From Hymenopus coronatus (lineage: Eukaryota; Arthropoda; Insecta; Mantodea; Hymenopodidae), in assembly GCA_030762935.1 (NCBI GenBank), contig CM060898.1, positions 97,880,781-97,944,780 on the forward strand: 64,000 nt of DNA, read 5' to 3'. Shown piece after piece: positions 12,519 through 25,438 of this stretch. How positions within the stretch are numbered: the first letter of the stretch is position 1; each line of letters starts with the position of its first letter. The position numbers and the translations under genes were made by a program. The notes under the pieces are model-generated. The model was not told where the DNA came from, did not search any database, and saw only the letters and a program-made list of their open reading frames with translations.

Positions 12519-13249
12519 CCATTTAAACACTCTGTTATGATAGATGTACATGATTTCGTTATCCTGATAGACAGGTTCAAATCGCAGAATTTTCCTACCT
12601 ATTTTATCATTAGTAATATAACGAGAGCTCCAACCTTTAAGGATGGTTTCGCGGGCAACTTTTTGCGAGCTGTAGTTGTAGCTCAAGTTGTATTTAATAA
12701 GACTATTTCGTGAATAAAATAACAATGATTAACCTATATGGACACGAAAAATAATATTCCTAAACTCCCATTTATCTTGACGCATATTTGCACCGAAATA
12801 AACTACAACTTGATGTCCATACCATAAATTTCAGATCTCTTTGTATTACTACATTCTATTATTTTGGCTTAGTAAACATGATTGCAATTAATATGTCTAT
12901 TGGAAGTTCTGCCATTATGTACGGGAATATCACTGTACACTGAAATTCAGAAAGAAAACAAACGCACGAAGGTGCGATAAATTTAGAAAAACAACTGCGC
13001 TTTGGTATGATAAAAAACGATTAAAATGTATAGATAATAAATTCCCATAGGTTGGAATTTTATGCATGGCCACTTCCTACGATCATGTTTCATGAACGGT
13101 ATAGTATAATGTAAACAATTTGTCAACCTCTGTATATTTAAAGGAGAGTTTTCTTCAAATTGCAGAACGTGTTAGTGGATAAATGATGTGTTAAACCATG
13201 GGACGGAAACTGGCACTAATTGGATAAAGGAAGCCTCTTCCCCCCTCCC
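12519..13249. other. unassigned stretch
   Basis: Nothing recognised in about 730 bp. Confidence 0.35.
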
Positions 13250-13515
13250 TTTTTTTTTTTAAAGAAAATACAGTTCCAGAGGCTTGTCAGGTTTCCGACG
13301 CTGTATTCCTTTTTCCTCTTTTTCATAGTTTTCTATATTTCCTTAGTTGACCTATTAATATTAAACGTTTAAGTTTTTTACATATACATACACAGACATA
13401 CACACATTTACAAACACAAAAACAGTAATGCCCAAGGCGGTATTCGAACCCATGATCCCCTGCGCCACGAAGCACCAAAGCGAGGCACTTTGGCGAGCGC
13501 GGTCACGGGGACCGC
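13250..13515 (-). repeat. SINE-C, tRNA-derived
   Basis: Same layout as the copy at 7,551: poly-T, CAGTTCCAGAGGCTTGTCAG, a C/T-rich middle, then on the - strand a tRNA-like head. The B box is slightly changed (TTCGAATACC). Confidence 0.8.
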
Positions 13516-15084
13516 CACCAACGTTACCCTGATATATATTTAATTCGGTTTGCTTATACTTCACATTTATTCTAATTTAGGGCGGCCGCAAACTGATTTG
13601 TTTTGCGCTTGCAAGATAATGGAATAAGGTTGTCAACATGATAATTCTCTATTACAAGTTTCCGGCTTCTGCCTTAAGCGGTCGAATAGCCTTACAATTT
13701 TCTTAAGTGTTCTAAGGTAAATTCTCGCATAAGTGAAACGCTATTGTTCGAATCGAATAATATTATAATAATAATTGTAACAATAATAAAAATGCAGCAA
13801 CTATAATAACATAAATTGATTTAAGGTATTAAATGTTTGTAATAAAATTTGAAAAATAAATTAAATTTATATATTTGTTATTTGTTTTTGGAAGGTGGTA
13901 GTGTAATGATGTGGCCTGAATGTAATGGAAGAATTAGGTTATGTATTTGAAGATACATTGTGGTATTAAAAATGTTTGTGTTTGTGGTGTGTTTTTGTGC
14001 TTTATGTAGTTTATTTAGTTTTATTTAGCTGTATTTGTATTGGTGATTTTTTAAATTATATTATGAAAGAGTAACATGAATGTTAAAATTATTATTATTA
14101 ATATTATTATTATTTTACTTATTTTTATGTTTTTTAATTTTGTTTGTTGTTTTATGTATGTAATTTATTATTTTTATTTTTATATTGTATATTTTATCTT
14201 ATTTATCAATTTATGAACAATATGTAAACAATAAATGTATGTTGTATGAACATAAACACATTTTAAAATTCTGGCATATTAGCCCTGGGTTTAGAAGTTA
14301 TGTATCAGAGTTCTTATATAGATTTTTATTTTATCTTATTTTGTTCGAATCCTCTCCCATATTAGTATACTACAAAGAGATGCTACAGGTGTCACCGAGT
14401 TTGAATAAGAGAAAACGTTTTGTAGCAGCGTTCTCTGAAGTGATAGAATCGAAAGAGACAAAGACCAGTGGAATCAAAGTCTATAGAACATGAATCTAAT
14501 CCTGTATTACTGCGTCAACAGAGTTTGGAGTTGGCAAGCGTTTGATGTACCACAGTAAAATTATGTGTACGTCATTTTCTAATGTTCCATATTTTGTACG
14601 TGATGTGTGATACTTACTTCAAAGCTTATCTCGTCAACCTGAAAGTGTTTTGAGATCTAAAGGGATATTTGATTTTGGACAAAAACTCATTGCTTGTCTT
14701 TTTGGCCTATTATCTTTTGTGAAACATTTAACCACAACCAGCGACACCACAAGCTTTGATTACAGTATTGGGGTCAGTTTTATAGTATTATTCTATCCCA
14801 CCATGTTGTAAATTTTATCCTGCAGTTAGTATATGGCTAACTGGTGTCCATAGGGATGCTCGTATCTAAAGATATAAGTATACGAGCTGGATTATAACTG
14901 GAATAAAAAACTTCTCTTCTAACAAACATTTTGTCGAGCCTTGGGTTTTCTCTATCTTCTTGTTTTTGTTTTAAATGTATCAATTTATTATGAGAAGATG
15001 GTTAAAATTAGTGATTTAAACTAATAATTAGCATTTATGCTCCAGCAGCGTTGAAAATATCCTCTAAAATTGAGAGATATGCAC
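13516..15084. other. unassigned, very AT-rich stretch
   Basis: Nearly pure A/T between 13,740 and 14,260 with ATT-type simple repeats. The 102-codon frame at 14,185-14,493 resembles no family and looks like a product of composition. Confidence 0.35.
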
Positions 15085-15770
15085 AAAAATTTTGATGTGT
15101 TTCATTCACATGACTTTCACACATCTCAGTAACAAATTACTGTTAAAAAGTTAATGCTTCTATCTGCTCCATGCTAATCGAGATAAACATTAGCCGAAAT
15201 GCTTTCTTGTTACTAGAAGATACTTAATGGTAAACACTAGGTTAAAACCATAGTCAAATCTTTTAAAAATCTGGTTGGCATCTCGATGAAATCCGTTTCT
15301 TTGCATTGCCTAGAAGTTGATAAATTCTTGTATGTGAAAAAGGTATTTTAAAGCTGGAACCAATAATAAGGAATATCTGAAAAATGGCCAATTCTACGAA
15401 AAAAAAGCATATTACATAAATTGTGCGTTTTAACGAGATCTACATATTTTGTGTAGAAAGTTTTTGTCCATGTTCTATAAATTACCAGTTATGCAAAATC
15501 CAGCAAAGTTCATCTAGAGTAAAGGAATTTTCAGAGGCTATTCCCAGAAAATTCAAGATATACATTATATTTGTCGCGTAAATATCTTTGATACACGGTA
15601 TTTTAATAAAAATCGTTACAGCCATTTTTGAGAAAATCAAAATTTTCGAAAACTTTTTTTTTGAATCAGGGGATCCTAAAACGTCTATTTATGGTGGAAT
15701 CTTGGTATCGATTTTTGGAATGCAATACCTTTTCTATAACTATGTACATAGTATATGTAGAGGAAGTAAA
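15085..15770 (+). repeat. HT family, copy lacking the microsatellite region
   Basis: Head to tail, but joined directly from the AATTTTCGAAAA block to the GGGGATCCTAAAACG tail block. The region holding the microsatellite is deleted, giving 686 bp. Confidence 0.9.
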
Positions 15771-16004
15771 GAAGCGTTGATTATCAATAAACATTCACAA
15801 TTTCCTTGAATTTATTTCGTTTTTGACTAACCATATGACAAACGTAAATCAATGTTCCACTTTCATTGAAGTTCAACTAATAATATGCCTGCTCACATGA
15901 TTGAATTTATTCAGTATCAATTACAAAACTATCATTCATCAATCCCTTTACGATAAATTCTTCGAATTTTTGTTATAATACACAACTACATATTTTGGCA
16001 GATC
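15771..16004. other. unassigned stretch
   Basis: Nothing recognised between HT copies. Confidence 0.35.
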
Positions 16005-16137
16005 TTTTTATTTTCTCTAGCACGAATGTAAAATGACATAATGGTTATAGGAGATATTTATTGTATTCCATCCAAAAATTCGATAACGGGAATTCACCGA
16101 AAACACATGTTTTGAGCACCACTGAATAATACAAGAA
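16005..16137 (-). repeat. HT family, tail fragment
   Basis: Tail blocks only, ending where the next - tail begins. Confidence 0.7.
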
Positions 16138-17033
16138 TTTTTACTTTCTCTACCACATATGAATATATATAATGTACATAGTAGCTAGAGAGAGTATTAT
16201 AATCCACCCAAAAATTTTATGTCCAATCTCACCCGAGTCCGAAAAAAGCATTTTTAGAAAAAGACACCGTGTGTGTATGTGTGTCTTCGGACAGCATAGC
16301 TCAAAAATAAAAAGACCATTAAATACCAAACTTGGCATTTATGTTTAATATCTTTCAAAGATGCGAAACGAAGATTTTCAAGAAAATTCCCCCACCACAA
16401 ACTACCTCTTACATGGAACAATGTTTGAAAAGCTTGTTTTTCCAAAAAATGGCTGTAATGAAGTTAATTAATATACCGTACATTTTAAGGATACTTACAT
16501 AACAAATAAAACCTATATTTTAAATTTTCTGAGAATAGCCTCTAAAGATCTCTTCGTTCTGAATGGTTTTTGTGTAATTTTGTATAACTAGTAAATCACA
16601 AGAGATAAATAAAAACCTACTACACAAAATCGTAGATCTCATTAAAACACACAATTTATATCCTGTACTTTTTGTGTAGAGTTAACTCTTTTCGAAGTAT
16701 TCGGTGTTATTGGTTTCAGTTTTAAGATACTTAAACTTTTCTCAAACGGGAGACATCTTTCTTTTCGTCTCTCTTTTGTTTACTACTAGTAAGCAAATAG
16801 AACCGAATTTCAATTGTTTCACTTAAAAACCGCATGTAAAATATCTGACTATCGCTTTAGCCTTGTATTCCCTTAATACCTTATTCTTACAAATAAGCAA
16901 GTATTTAGACAAATTTTGCTAATGTTTATCTTGATTAGCATGTCGTAGATAAATGAATAACCTTTTGTTAGATAAGTTGTTTGTGTGACAGCTAAAGAAA
17001 ATTATTTGAATGGGATATATAACCTGAATTTTT
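16138..17033 (-). repeat. HT family, full length, diverged
   Basis: Runs from TTTTTACTTTCTCTACC through a TGTGTGTATGTGTGTC microsatellite and all interior blocks to a worn head (TGAATGGGATATATAACC). Confidence 0.85.
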
Positions 17034-17932
17034 ATGCAGAGGTGGCCGTTTCTGTGATATACTTTGGTTTATCTTTATTGGTTTCAATGTTAAACTACTT
17101 AACTTTTCCCAAATGGAAAGTAACCTTTCGTTTCATCCCTTTTATTTTACTGCAGGCCATGATACCGAGCACGATGGCTCAGATGGTTTAGTCTCTGAGC
17201 CAGTTCAGGAGGTCCGGGTTCGTTTCCCGTGGCCGACCTACCTGATCTATTGGTATATTTGGGGTTTTCCCCGGATCGCTAGAAGAACGCTGGGTAGGTT
17301 TCCTTCATTCCCCGAATTTCCTGTCCTTCGTTTCCATTGTCTTTTCATTCATCCATCTTCCCGTTGGCTTCTTTCAGGGTTGGAAGTGTCGGCGATGGTG
17401 CTCAGTGAAGCGTGGCAGGGAAAAAGAACTCCCCGATTTCGGCTGGTTGCCGGGATGCCACTTCTGGTGGGAGTTTTGGACCCTTAGCGGGGCAGGAGGC
17501 CCCGGTCCGGCTTTCCAGCTGTCGGGACCCTATCATTGCTGTACCGTCGCTCCTGGTTCCGACCGCCTAGTGTATCCTTTCATCTCATTCCTCCTTCCTG
17601 AGGGTGCCCCCTCGTGAGGTATAGCTACAATAGCCTTAGGTTTGGCGCGAATCCCCTCGATAGTGTCCCATCCTGCCCTGTCCAAGCCATGCAAAGCGAA
17701 CTGAACTTCAATTGTTTCACATAGGGCCAGGTTTTAAAAAAATTGACTATCGCTCTAGCCTAATGTATTCCATTATTGCCCTTCTATTTACAAAGAAGAA
17801 ATAGTCTTATACTATTTCTGCTGTTTATCTCAATTAGCATGATGTATATAAAAGAATATTTTTTTATAAGAATAGTTTGCATTTGGAACAACTAGAAAAA
17901 GCTATCGGAATGAAATACATCAGTTTTTTTAA
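17034..17932 (-). repeat. HT family, head-side copy split by a SINE
   Basis: Begins at the GGCCGTTTCTGTGATAT block and ends at the head (GAATGAAATACATCAG). It is interrupted at 17,162-17,685 by SINE-A. Confidence 0.85.
17162..17685 (+). repeat. SINE-A, long tRNA-derived SINE with target duplication
   Basis: The tRNA-like head has an A-box-like TGGCTCAGATGG and a B box in GGTCCGGGTTCG. A ~430-bp body follows with no coding sequence. GCCATG occurs at 17,156-17,161 and again at 17,686-17,691, and removing the insert restores the HT sequence, so both borders are firm. Confidence 0.9.
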
Positions 17933-18386
17933 TTGTTCTCTTAAAAAGATATTTCTGGTGTTCATAAACTCAATTGTGATTACGATAACTACCTCCTGAA
18001 TACTTCGGGTCATATACCTCAGGGAGCCGCTCCTGATTACAGTTTACGCCGTGTTTGTCCGTAATTAGTCTGTTCCTGCGGCGCTTTCTGGAGTAACCAC
18101 TTCCCTAATATGAACTTTCTGGTGGGTTTCTGATGGTGCGTACGAAGCACGTATGAGGTTGTGCTGGAAATTTCTCCACTAATAACCACGTACGTTTTGT
18201 TCATATACCTTATCTGCACAAGTAATAAAGCTTTAAAGGTACCAGGCACACTGTGAAAGGTATTAAAGCTCTATGTGTTCTTTGGATAACTAAATGAGCA
18301 GATATATGTTCAATGTATTAATCCACTAAACAAATATGAATCTGATTCATAATGCTAAAGATGACGACAGTGTCATCTGGTCAATG
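17933..18386. other. unassigned stretch
   Basis: Nothing recognised. Confidence 0.35.
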
Positions 18387-18536
18387 TTTACTCTGTGTAC
18401 ACGTACTATGTATATACGCAGAGTGTGGAGAAGGAATGTTTTCTACTCAAAAATTCGTTACTGAGATTTCACCATAAATATATTTTGAGGCCCCCTGAGC
18501 TCCCAAAAATTTTACAAATAAGTCCGTGTGTTGTAG
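18387..18536 (-). repeat. HT family, tail fragment
   Basis: Hairpin region (ACACGTACTATG...) followed by TTCGTTACTGAGATTTCACC and the CCCCCTGAG block, then cut. Confidence 0.75.
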
Positions 18537-18784
18537 CGATTACTGGCTACACGAAGATCTTATCCCCGTATATCAGAGCAGTTTCCGCTTCCACGCCTCC
18601 GAAAGCGTTCCCATCCGCGGACAATGGTTACCTTAAGAAGCGTAACCACGTATAAGGCAGGTAACAGTGACCGTCAAAATATGGAAGATTAGAGTGTTTT
18701 ATTAATGACTGGAATAACCACTATTTATTACACTTAATATTTCAAGTATACAAAAACTGACATAATAAACAGACAAATATACAT

Positions 18785-20402
18785 ATGATTCTTAAGTCCC
18801 TGTGCAAACTTTTTGGGAGTAATGTACAGGTCAAACTAAAACAAAGATGTTCTATACCACTTCTTCTGAAAATTATTTATTTCAGAGTTATGCAGTATCA
18901 TATGGGTTACAAGGAAAGTTCAACTCAGTACATTTACCGTACATCTTTAAACTGATGTCCATGTAGGTTAACACAATACAGTACCCGTCGTCGTACTACT
19001 CGAGGGATAGTGCAGACCCCGTTCAACTCATTCTGTAGTGTTGTATAGCCATTTTCAATGCGTTGCTGCAGAACTACTACGATTGGAATTTCAATTACAT
19101 AAACGAGCTCTTGAGACATCCGCAAAGGTAAAAGCCCAGGGATTTAAATCTGGTGATCTGTGGAACCAAGCAACTAGTCCTGCACGACCTATCCACCAAT
19201 TGGGATATGCAACATCGAGACATTCCCTGGCACTGAACTGAAATGTGTATGGACGTCATCGCATGGAGCTTCGTGTAGCAAGTGGAACATCTTCATGCAG
19301 CAGACCAGGAAACTCATGCTCCAAAACCTGTCGGTACACTGGACAGGCCAGGTGCGGCGGTAGAGCATGTGGTCTCAACAAGTGGTTGTCCACAATACCA
19401 CACCAAACCTTAACTGAAAATGGACGTTGATGCCCTCGTACCGTAGTTGCGTGTGGATTCTCATAAGCCTACATGTGCATATTATGATAGTTGATGATGC
19501 CTCCACGCGTAAATAAGGCCTCATCTGTAAAAAGTATCGACAAATGAACATGGGATCAACCTATGTTGCTGAAGTAACCACTGACGGAACTGCTGGCGTT
19601 GAGGATAATCCACAGGTGACAAATCATGTACTTTCTGGAATGATCGAAACTGCTGTCTCCGAATCAGGCGTCATACAGATGTTTGGGGAAACCCGCAGCG
19701 GCACTAATGCGTCGAGTACTTATGTTCGCATCGTCATCGACACGTTGCAGAATGTTTTCTCCAACAGCCACTCCGTGCAATTGCGGCCGTCCTGATCGTG
19801 ACACATCGCGAATACCATATTCCCTCATAAGCTCTCCACAGCTGCAAACGTCTGATGGTTTGGTAATCGTCGGTTTGGAAACAATTCCTTGTACCGTCGC
19901 CGTGCTTCTCTTGAATGTCCGTCAGCTGCGCCATAAAGAAGCTGCATAGCTGAGTGTTTGTGTATGCCATTGTACTATGCAATCACAACAGTAGTCTACT
20001 GAATCACTGGTAAATGTAAACAGTTGAATATCGTGTAGTAGTGCCGCTTCAACACATGTGCAGTACAACGTTGTGCATGGACTTTACCTTTAACCTGTGG
20101 TTGGGGAAGTAATTGTCTTCTGTGATCCCCATGCTGTTCATGACAGTATAGTATGAGTTGAATGGGGTCTGCAGCATTCCTCGAGCAGAACGACGACGGG
20201 CACGATACTGTGTTAACTTGCATGGACGTCAGTTTGAACATGTTGCACGGTAGATGTACTGAGTTGGTGTTACCTCTGTGATCCCTATGATGCTGTATAA
20301 TTCTGTAATAAAGCATTTTCAGAAAACGTGGTATAGAAAACTTTCGTCTTATTTTGACCTCTACATTACTTTCACGAAGTTTGTACAGGGACTTAGAATC
20401 AT
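18785..20402 (-). mobile_element. DUF4817-type DNA transposon with ~97-bp TIRs
   Basis: The two ends are long inverted repeats: 18,785-18,883 and 20,303-20,402 match on opposite strands over about 97 bp, sharing CTAAGTCCCTGT or CTTAAGTCCCTG, GTAATGTA-AGGTCAAA and TTCTATACCAC. Between them lies one degraded transposase on the - strand. No clear target duplication can be seen. The family (transposases with an N-terminal DUF4817 domain) is widespread in insects. Confidence 0.85.
18945..19970 (-). pseudogene. DUF4817-type transposase, broken
   Basis: The start is clear: MAYTNTQLCSFFMAQLTDIQ fits the MAYTN-start N-terminal domain of this family, which binds DNA. Reading on with changes of frame gives a middle part with HMHMWAYENPHAT-like and VRGHQ-like words (19,420-19,510), WCGIVDN near 19,395, and the SPDLNP motif near 19,170, close to where the last catalytic acidic residue lies in these transposases. 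Several stops and frameshifts interrupt it, and the helix-turn-helix to catalytic-core region around 19,600-19,750 is shortened. It cannot make a working enzyme, but it identifies the element bounded by the long terminal repeats. Confidence 0.75.
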
Positions 20403-20707
20403 CCTGTTGTATATATATAGGTTTACAAATGCTGGGTAAATATTATATCACAATAATGTTCGCTTCTCGGAAAAGCAGACAAAAGAACAACCCTAATTCA
20501 TTATAACAGACAGATACTGCTTCTCCAAATGCAATTTCGAGTTCAGCCTTCAAAACGGAGTTCCCCCTCTTTCATTAAAATATCTATATCTTCTCCGACA
20601 TAAATACCTAAACTAAGATACAATTGGTTCAAGAAAATACCTACATTAATGCAAGGAACTCTGAGAAGCTAGTACAGGGACCAACTCCTTCCGTACTATT
20701 TCACATG
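20403..20707. other. unassigned stretch
   Basis: Nothing recognised; a short TATATATATA run lies near 20,410. Confidence 0.35.
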
Positions 20708-21036
20708 ATAATTCCATGGCACGACAGCTCACAAGGAAATTGCCCTACAGCCCGGCCGCTGCTTCCCCCATCTCGATCCATGATAGACGTCATGGATGGG
20801 GTGCAGTATTGGAGGGTGAGACGTGGTGATATGGTTGATACGGTCCTCATGACATGGAGCCGCTACTTTTCCATCAAGTAGCTCCTTAATTGGCTCCCCA
20901 GGGACCTCAAGAGGCTGAGTGCACCCCGGTCCAGGTCTCCCAGCGGGGGGAAAATCCCCACGCCGGTACTGGAAATCGAACCCACGTATCCCGCTCGGCA
21001 AGCAGCAACGCTACCACCGCGCTAAGAAGACGACCA
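20708..21036 (-). repeat. SINE-D, tRNA-derived
   Basis: On the - strand it begins with a tRNA-like head (GGTGGTAGCGTTGCTG, then GGGTTCGATTTCC at the B box) and ends with GCTGTCGTGCCATGG. It matches the copy at 39,325 along its whole length. Confidence 0.85.
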
Positions 21037-21885
21037 TTATTTCACATAGCAAACCCCAAAAAATACAAAGGGGCAAGGTAATCTTAAGTTCCAAAAAGAG
21101 GACACTAGGTATAGTTTACGGCACAATAAAGAATCCCATTCCTAAATTTCCAACTGGTTCAAATTTAGCTTACATTTAACATATAATCAGAGAATAAATC
21201 ATAGCTTTGAAATCAAAACTTATATTAATCTAACTCCTCATTCCCAAAAATGGTGTTATTTAGTAACTATTAAACTTATTCACTGGAAAAGAACATATAA
21301 TAAGGTGTTTTACAACTTTTTAGTAATGCAATGAAAAATGTTTTGTAAAGAAAGAACATATAATTTTTTTAGTATATAACTTCTTATTATATTATGTTAG
21401 TCCTGTAGTTTCTTTATTTTTATCTTCTGCTAGAACAAAGGCCTTTAATCATAGAAATCATGTTCCGATTGAATACTAACTTAAGTAACTAATGTTCTAC
21501 TTTCATTGGCAATATTCAGGAAAGTTAATAATTCAATTAACCACTTGCACTATGGAAATAATTCCGAGTTAAATTCTGAATTGAGCATCTAATGTCTTAC
21601 TTGCTTTGAAAATATTTAGAAAAGCTAATAATTCAGTTACCCCATAGCACTGTGAAAATATGTTTTTATCTCGCATTTTCTTCTGCCCTGGAGAGAATAT
21701 CATTGTATTTTCTTACGTTATACCAGATTAGCACTAATGGAAATCATGGAAAAACCCGAGTGACCTACAAACGTTCACAGTTTCAGCAAAGTCAGAGATA
21801 AATGTTTTTGACAATCCCTGCTGTCACGTTTTATCTACTATACAGCACAAAATAAAGGGGGTTGCCGACGTCCGCCTACGAAGAG
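21037..21885. other. unassigned stretch holding a 100-bp tandem duplication
   Basis: Nothing recognised except the diverged duplication at 21,463-21,661. Confidence 0.35.
21463..21661 (+). repeat. two-unit tandem repeat, ~100 bp each
   Basis: Units 21,463-21,562 and 21,563-21,661 share TTCCGA, a CTAATGT block, an AATATT-AG-AAAG block and TTAATAATTCA or CTAATAATTCA in the same order and spacing. They differ by many substitutions, so the duplication is old. Confidence 0.75.
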
Positions 21886-22611
21886 AAAAAATCTAATGTG
21901 TCCATTCACACGGCTTTCCCTACATCGCTACAAAAAATTGTTAAAACGCATATTCTTCTATCTACTTTATGATAATTGAGATAATCATTAGCACAAATTG
22001 TCTTAATTACTTGCTTCCTTGTAAGTCAAAGGGAAAAAAAAAAAAAAAAAAAAAAGAAATACACTAATTTAAAACGATACTCAAATCTTTTAAAACCTGG
22101 TTGCAGGGCTAGAAGTTTACGACTTTCCGCGTGAAAAAAGTTTAAGTATTTCAAATATGAAACAAATAGCACGGAATATCTCAGAAATTGTAAATTCAAC
22201 GAAAAAAACGTATATATTAAATTGTGTGTTTTAAGTTGTGTAGTAAGTTTTTGTCTAACTCTTACGGTTAATCAGTTACGCAAAATTCATTCAGAATAAA
22301 GAGGTATTTTGAGGCTATTCCCAGAAAATTCAAGTTACACATATTATTTGCCATATAAATATCTTATATACGGTGTTTTAATCCAAATTGTTAGAGCCAT
22401 TTTTGAGAAAACTAAAATGTTCAAACTTTTTTCCATGTAAAAGATAATTTGGGGTGGGAGAATTTTACTCAAAATCTTCTTGTCGCATCCTTGAAAGACA
22501 TTTAACTTAAATACCAAGTTTGGTACTTTATCGACTTTTCGTTTTCGAGTTTTCGTGTTCACAGACACTTGGACACACGGACACACATGGAACTTTTTCT
22601 AAAAATGCTTT
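21886..22611 (+). repeat. HT family, head side, lacking the tail
   Basis: From AAAAAATCTAATGTGTCC through the GGACACACGGACACACA microsatellite to AAAATGCTTTC, where the opposite-strand copy begins. A poly-A run sits at 22,033. Confidence 0.9.
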
Positions 22612-23474
22612 CTTACTTTCTCTACCCGTACTATGTACATAGCGTATAGAGAAGGTATGTATTGTACCCGAAAATTTGGTACCGAGATTTCACCGGAAAT
22701 ACATGTTTTGGGTCCCCCTGAATAAAAAAAAAGCATTTTTGGAAAAAGGTCCGTGTGTGTGTGTGCGCGTCCGCGCGCCTGTGGACAACATAGATAAAAA
22801 ACGAAAAGACACTTAAATACCGAAGTTTGGCATCTTCCAAGGATGCGACACGAATATTTTTCAAGAAAATCCCCCAACCCAACCTAATCTTTACATGGAA
22901 AACATTTCGAAAAATTTTAGTCTCCCATAAATGGCTCTTAACGGTTTGTATTAAATTCTCTTATATTTAAGATATTTACATTCAAAATAAAAGGTATATC
23001 TTGAATATTCTGAGAATAACCTCTAAAGACCTCTTTATTCTGCATGATTTTATTGAATTTTGCATAACTAGTAAACCGTAAGGGATAGACAAAAATCTAC
23101 TACACAAAAAATGTAGATCACGATAAAACACACAATTTATGTTTGTTTATGTCATAAACATTTTTTGTGGAGTTGGTCGTTTTTGAGATATTCCTTGTTA
23201 TTGATTTCAGCTTTAAAAGCTTATACTTTTCTCATACAGGAGTTTATCAACTGCTGTCCATACAAACAAAGGAACTTCAGTCACATAGCAACCAGCACTT
23301 TAACCTATGGTACTCCCATATTTCGCTTCTACTTACAAGGAAGCAAGTAATAAGGCTATTTCTGCTAATTGTTTCTCGATTAGCAGAAGCAAAAGACGCA
23401 TAACCTTTCTAACAATAATTTGTTACAGAGATGTAGAGAAAGTCATGTGAATGAAACATATCTGATTTTTTTTT
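22612..23474 (-). repeat. HT family, full length
   Basis: Tail hairpin (GTACTATGTACATAGCG), GTGTGTGTGTGCGCG microsatellite, all interior blocks and a head ending AACATATCTGATTTTT. With the preceding + copy it makes a ~1.6-kb inverted pair with heads outward. Confidence 0.95.
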
Positions 23475-23578
23475 ATACAGGGGACCCTAAACGTCTATTT
23501 CTCGGTATTGAATGTTGGGTGGAATGCAATACCTACCCTATATACTATGTATATAGTACGTGTAGCGAAAGTAAAAAA
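23475..23578 (+). repeat. HT family, tail only
   Basis: GGGGACCCTAAACG, TTTCTCGGTATTGAA, then the hairpin and GCGAAAGTAAAAAA. Confidence 0.8.
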
Positions 23579-23960
23579 CGTAAAATCTAGGGGAATGAAC
23601 AATATTTATGTACACGAGTGAACAGATGAGTTTACTGACGACTAGAGAGGTTTCTCTTATGAAACTTGAATCAGTGAGGCAAACTTATATCAAGAATGTT
23701 TTACTTATGAACTGCCACAGGATTGTGGTAGATTCAGAAGCAAACGATTATCTCGTAAGAACAGTCTTGCTTGCTGAATACAGATGTATAGAGGAGAAAC
23801 TCACAGAGGCCTGAGCAGGGCTAATTAAGGTTGCAGACGCACCAAAGGAACCCTGTACTGTTCCCAAAATGAACGTCATTCATGACTGTCATGAGACCTC
23901 AGAGACGCGTTATTATCCATAAGTTATCCAATCTCCCCACAACACAAGCTAATAATTTAT
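23579..23960. other. unassigned stretch
   Basis: Holds an unrecognised 68-codon frame at 23,608-23,814. It could be the remnant of what once separated the mariner end from flanking DNA. Confidence 0.35.
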
Positions 23961-24206
23961 GACGCAGCAATATTTTTTAAGGGGAAGTTGGAGGACGAAG
24001 GTTTCACAGCAAAGAGGAGGTCATTGATTCGGTAAACAGCTATTTTGAGGACCTTGATAAATCGCACTACAGAGAGAGTTTAGTTAAATTAGAACACCAA
24101 TGTGACAAATGTATTAGCCTTTCTGGAGATTATGTTGAGAAATCAAGCAAAATAAATTTAAATTCTATTTTCATTGAGAAGCCCGGGACTTTTCAGCTGA
24201 CCCTCG
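23961..24206 (+). pseudogene. mariner 3' end remnant
   Basis: This is the C-terminal part of the same kind of mariner transposase as at 1,590. It has FFKGKLEDEGF, then in shifted frames a SYFEDLDKSHY-like and a SGDYVEKSSK-like segment. The 3' terminal repeat CCCGGGACTTTTCAGCTG lies at 24,182-24,206. It abuts an HT copy at a TA, which fits mariner target choice. The 5' part is gone. Confidence 0.8.
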
Positions 24207-24642
24207 TATATCTTGAATTTTCTAGGAATAACCATTGAAGACCTCTACATTCTGGATCATCTATAGCTGTTAAACCGCAACAGACAGACAAAACCTACTG
24301 CATAAAAAGTATATCTCGTTAAAATACACGATTTATGTGATATACAATTTTTTCGTAGAGCTGACAATTTCCGAATTATTCCTCATTATACGTTTCAGTT
24401 TTAAAATACCTAAAAATTTTCTCGTGTGTCAATTTTTAACTCCTGGTCATGCAAAGAAATGAATTTAAAAATATTTGACTATCGCTTTAGTCTAGTATAT
24501 TCCCTTATTAATCTACTACTTATAAGGAACTAAGTAATAAGACCATTTCTGCTAGTGTAGAAAATAGAAGAACAAGCTTTTTTACAATAATATGCTACAG
24601 AAATGTAGAGAAAGTCATGGGAATGTAACGCATAAGATTTTT
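24207..24642 (-). repeat. HT family, head side
   Basis: Starts at TATATCTTGAATTTTC directly beside the mariner terminus and ends at the head. The tail half of this copy is missing on the other side of the mariner remnant. Confidence 0.85.
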
Positions 24643-25438
24643 CACTTTCTCTACACGTACTATGGTATTGTATTCTACCCAGAATTTCGATGGTGAAATT
24701 TCGCCAGAAATTCAAGTATTGAGGTCCCATTGATCAAAAAAGGTTTTTGAAAACTATGCTTGTATTTTGTATAGCTCAAAAACGAAAACTCTGTTAAATA
24801 CCAAACTTAGTATTTAAGTTCAATATCATACAAAGATGCACACCAAGATTTTCAGGAATATCCTCCACACAAACTACCTTCTAGAACATTTTTTCGAGAT
24901 GTTCGATTAGCTAAAAGTAACTAATGGTTTTGATTAAAGTGGCGTGTATTAAAGGTATTTACCTGAAAAATAAAATATATATCTCAAACTTATTGGGAAG
25001 ATCCTCTGATGACCTCTTCATACTGACTGAATTTTTCATAACTGCTAACCTGTAATAGATAAGACACAGACACACAGAAAATGTAGATATCGTTAGAATA
25101 CACAATTTGTCATACTTTTTACAGAGATAGCCTTTTCAGGTATACTATATTTTCTGTTGGTTTCAATTTTAAAATGCGTAAACGTTTTTTTAAACGTTTC
25201 TTCGCCTATTTCATATCTATTTTGATTTACTGCTATCATGGAAAGAGAATCTAACTTGAGAGACAACCGCATAGCGACAGCTTTTAAAATATTCTCCTAT
25301 TTCTCTTCTACTTATTAGGAACTAAGTAAGAAAATTTCTAATAATGTTTATCTTGATTAGCATTATGTAGATAAAATAATAACAATTTCTAATAATAACA
25401 GGTAGGCAAAGCTAAGTAGGTGAAATACATATTTTTTG
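24643..25438 (-). repeat. HT family, short-tailed copy without microsatellite
   Basis: CACTTTCTCTACACGTACTATGG opens it, but the 3' arm of the hairpin is lost. The interior blocks are present but diverged. Confidence 0.85.

Noticed and set aside
14185..14493. 102-codon open frame as a membrane protein
   Set aside because: The hydrophobic residues follow from the extreme AT content, and nothing matches a known family.
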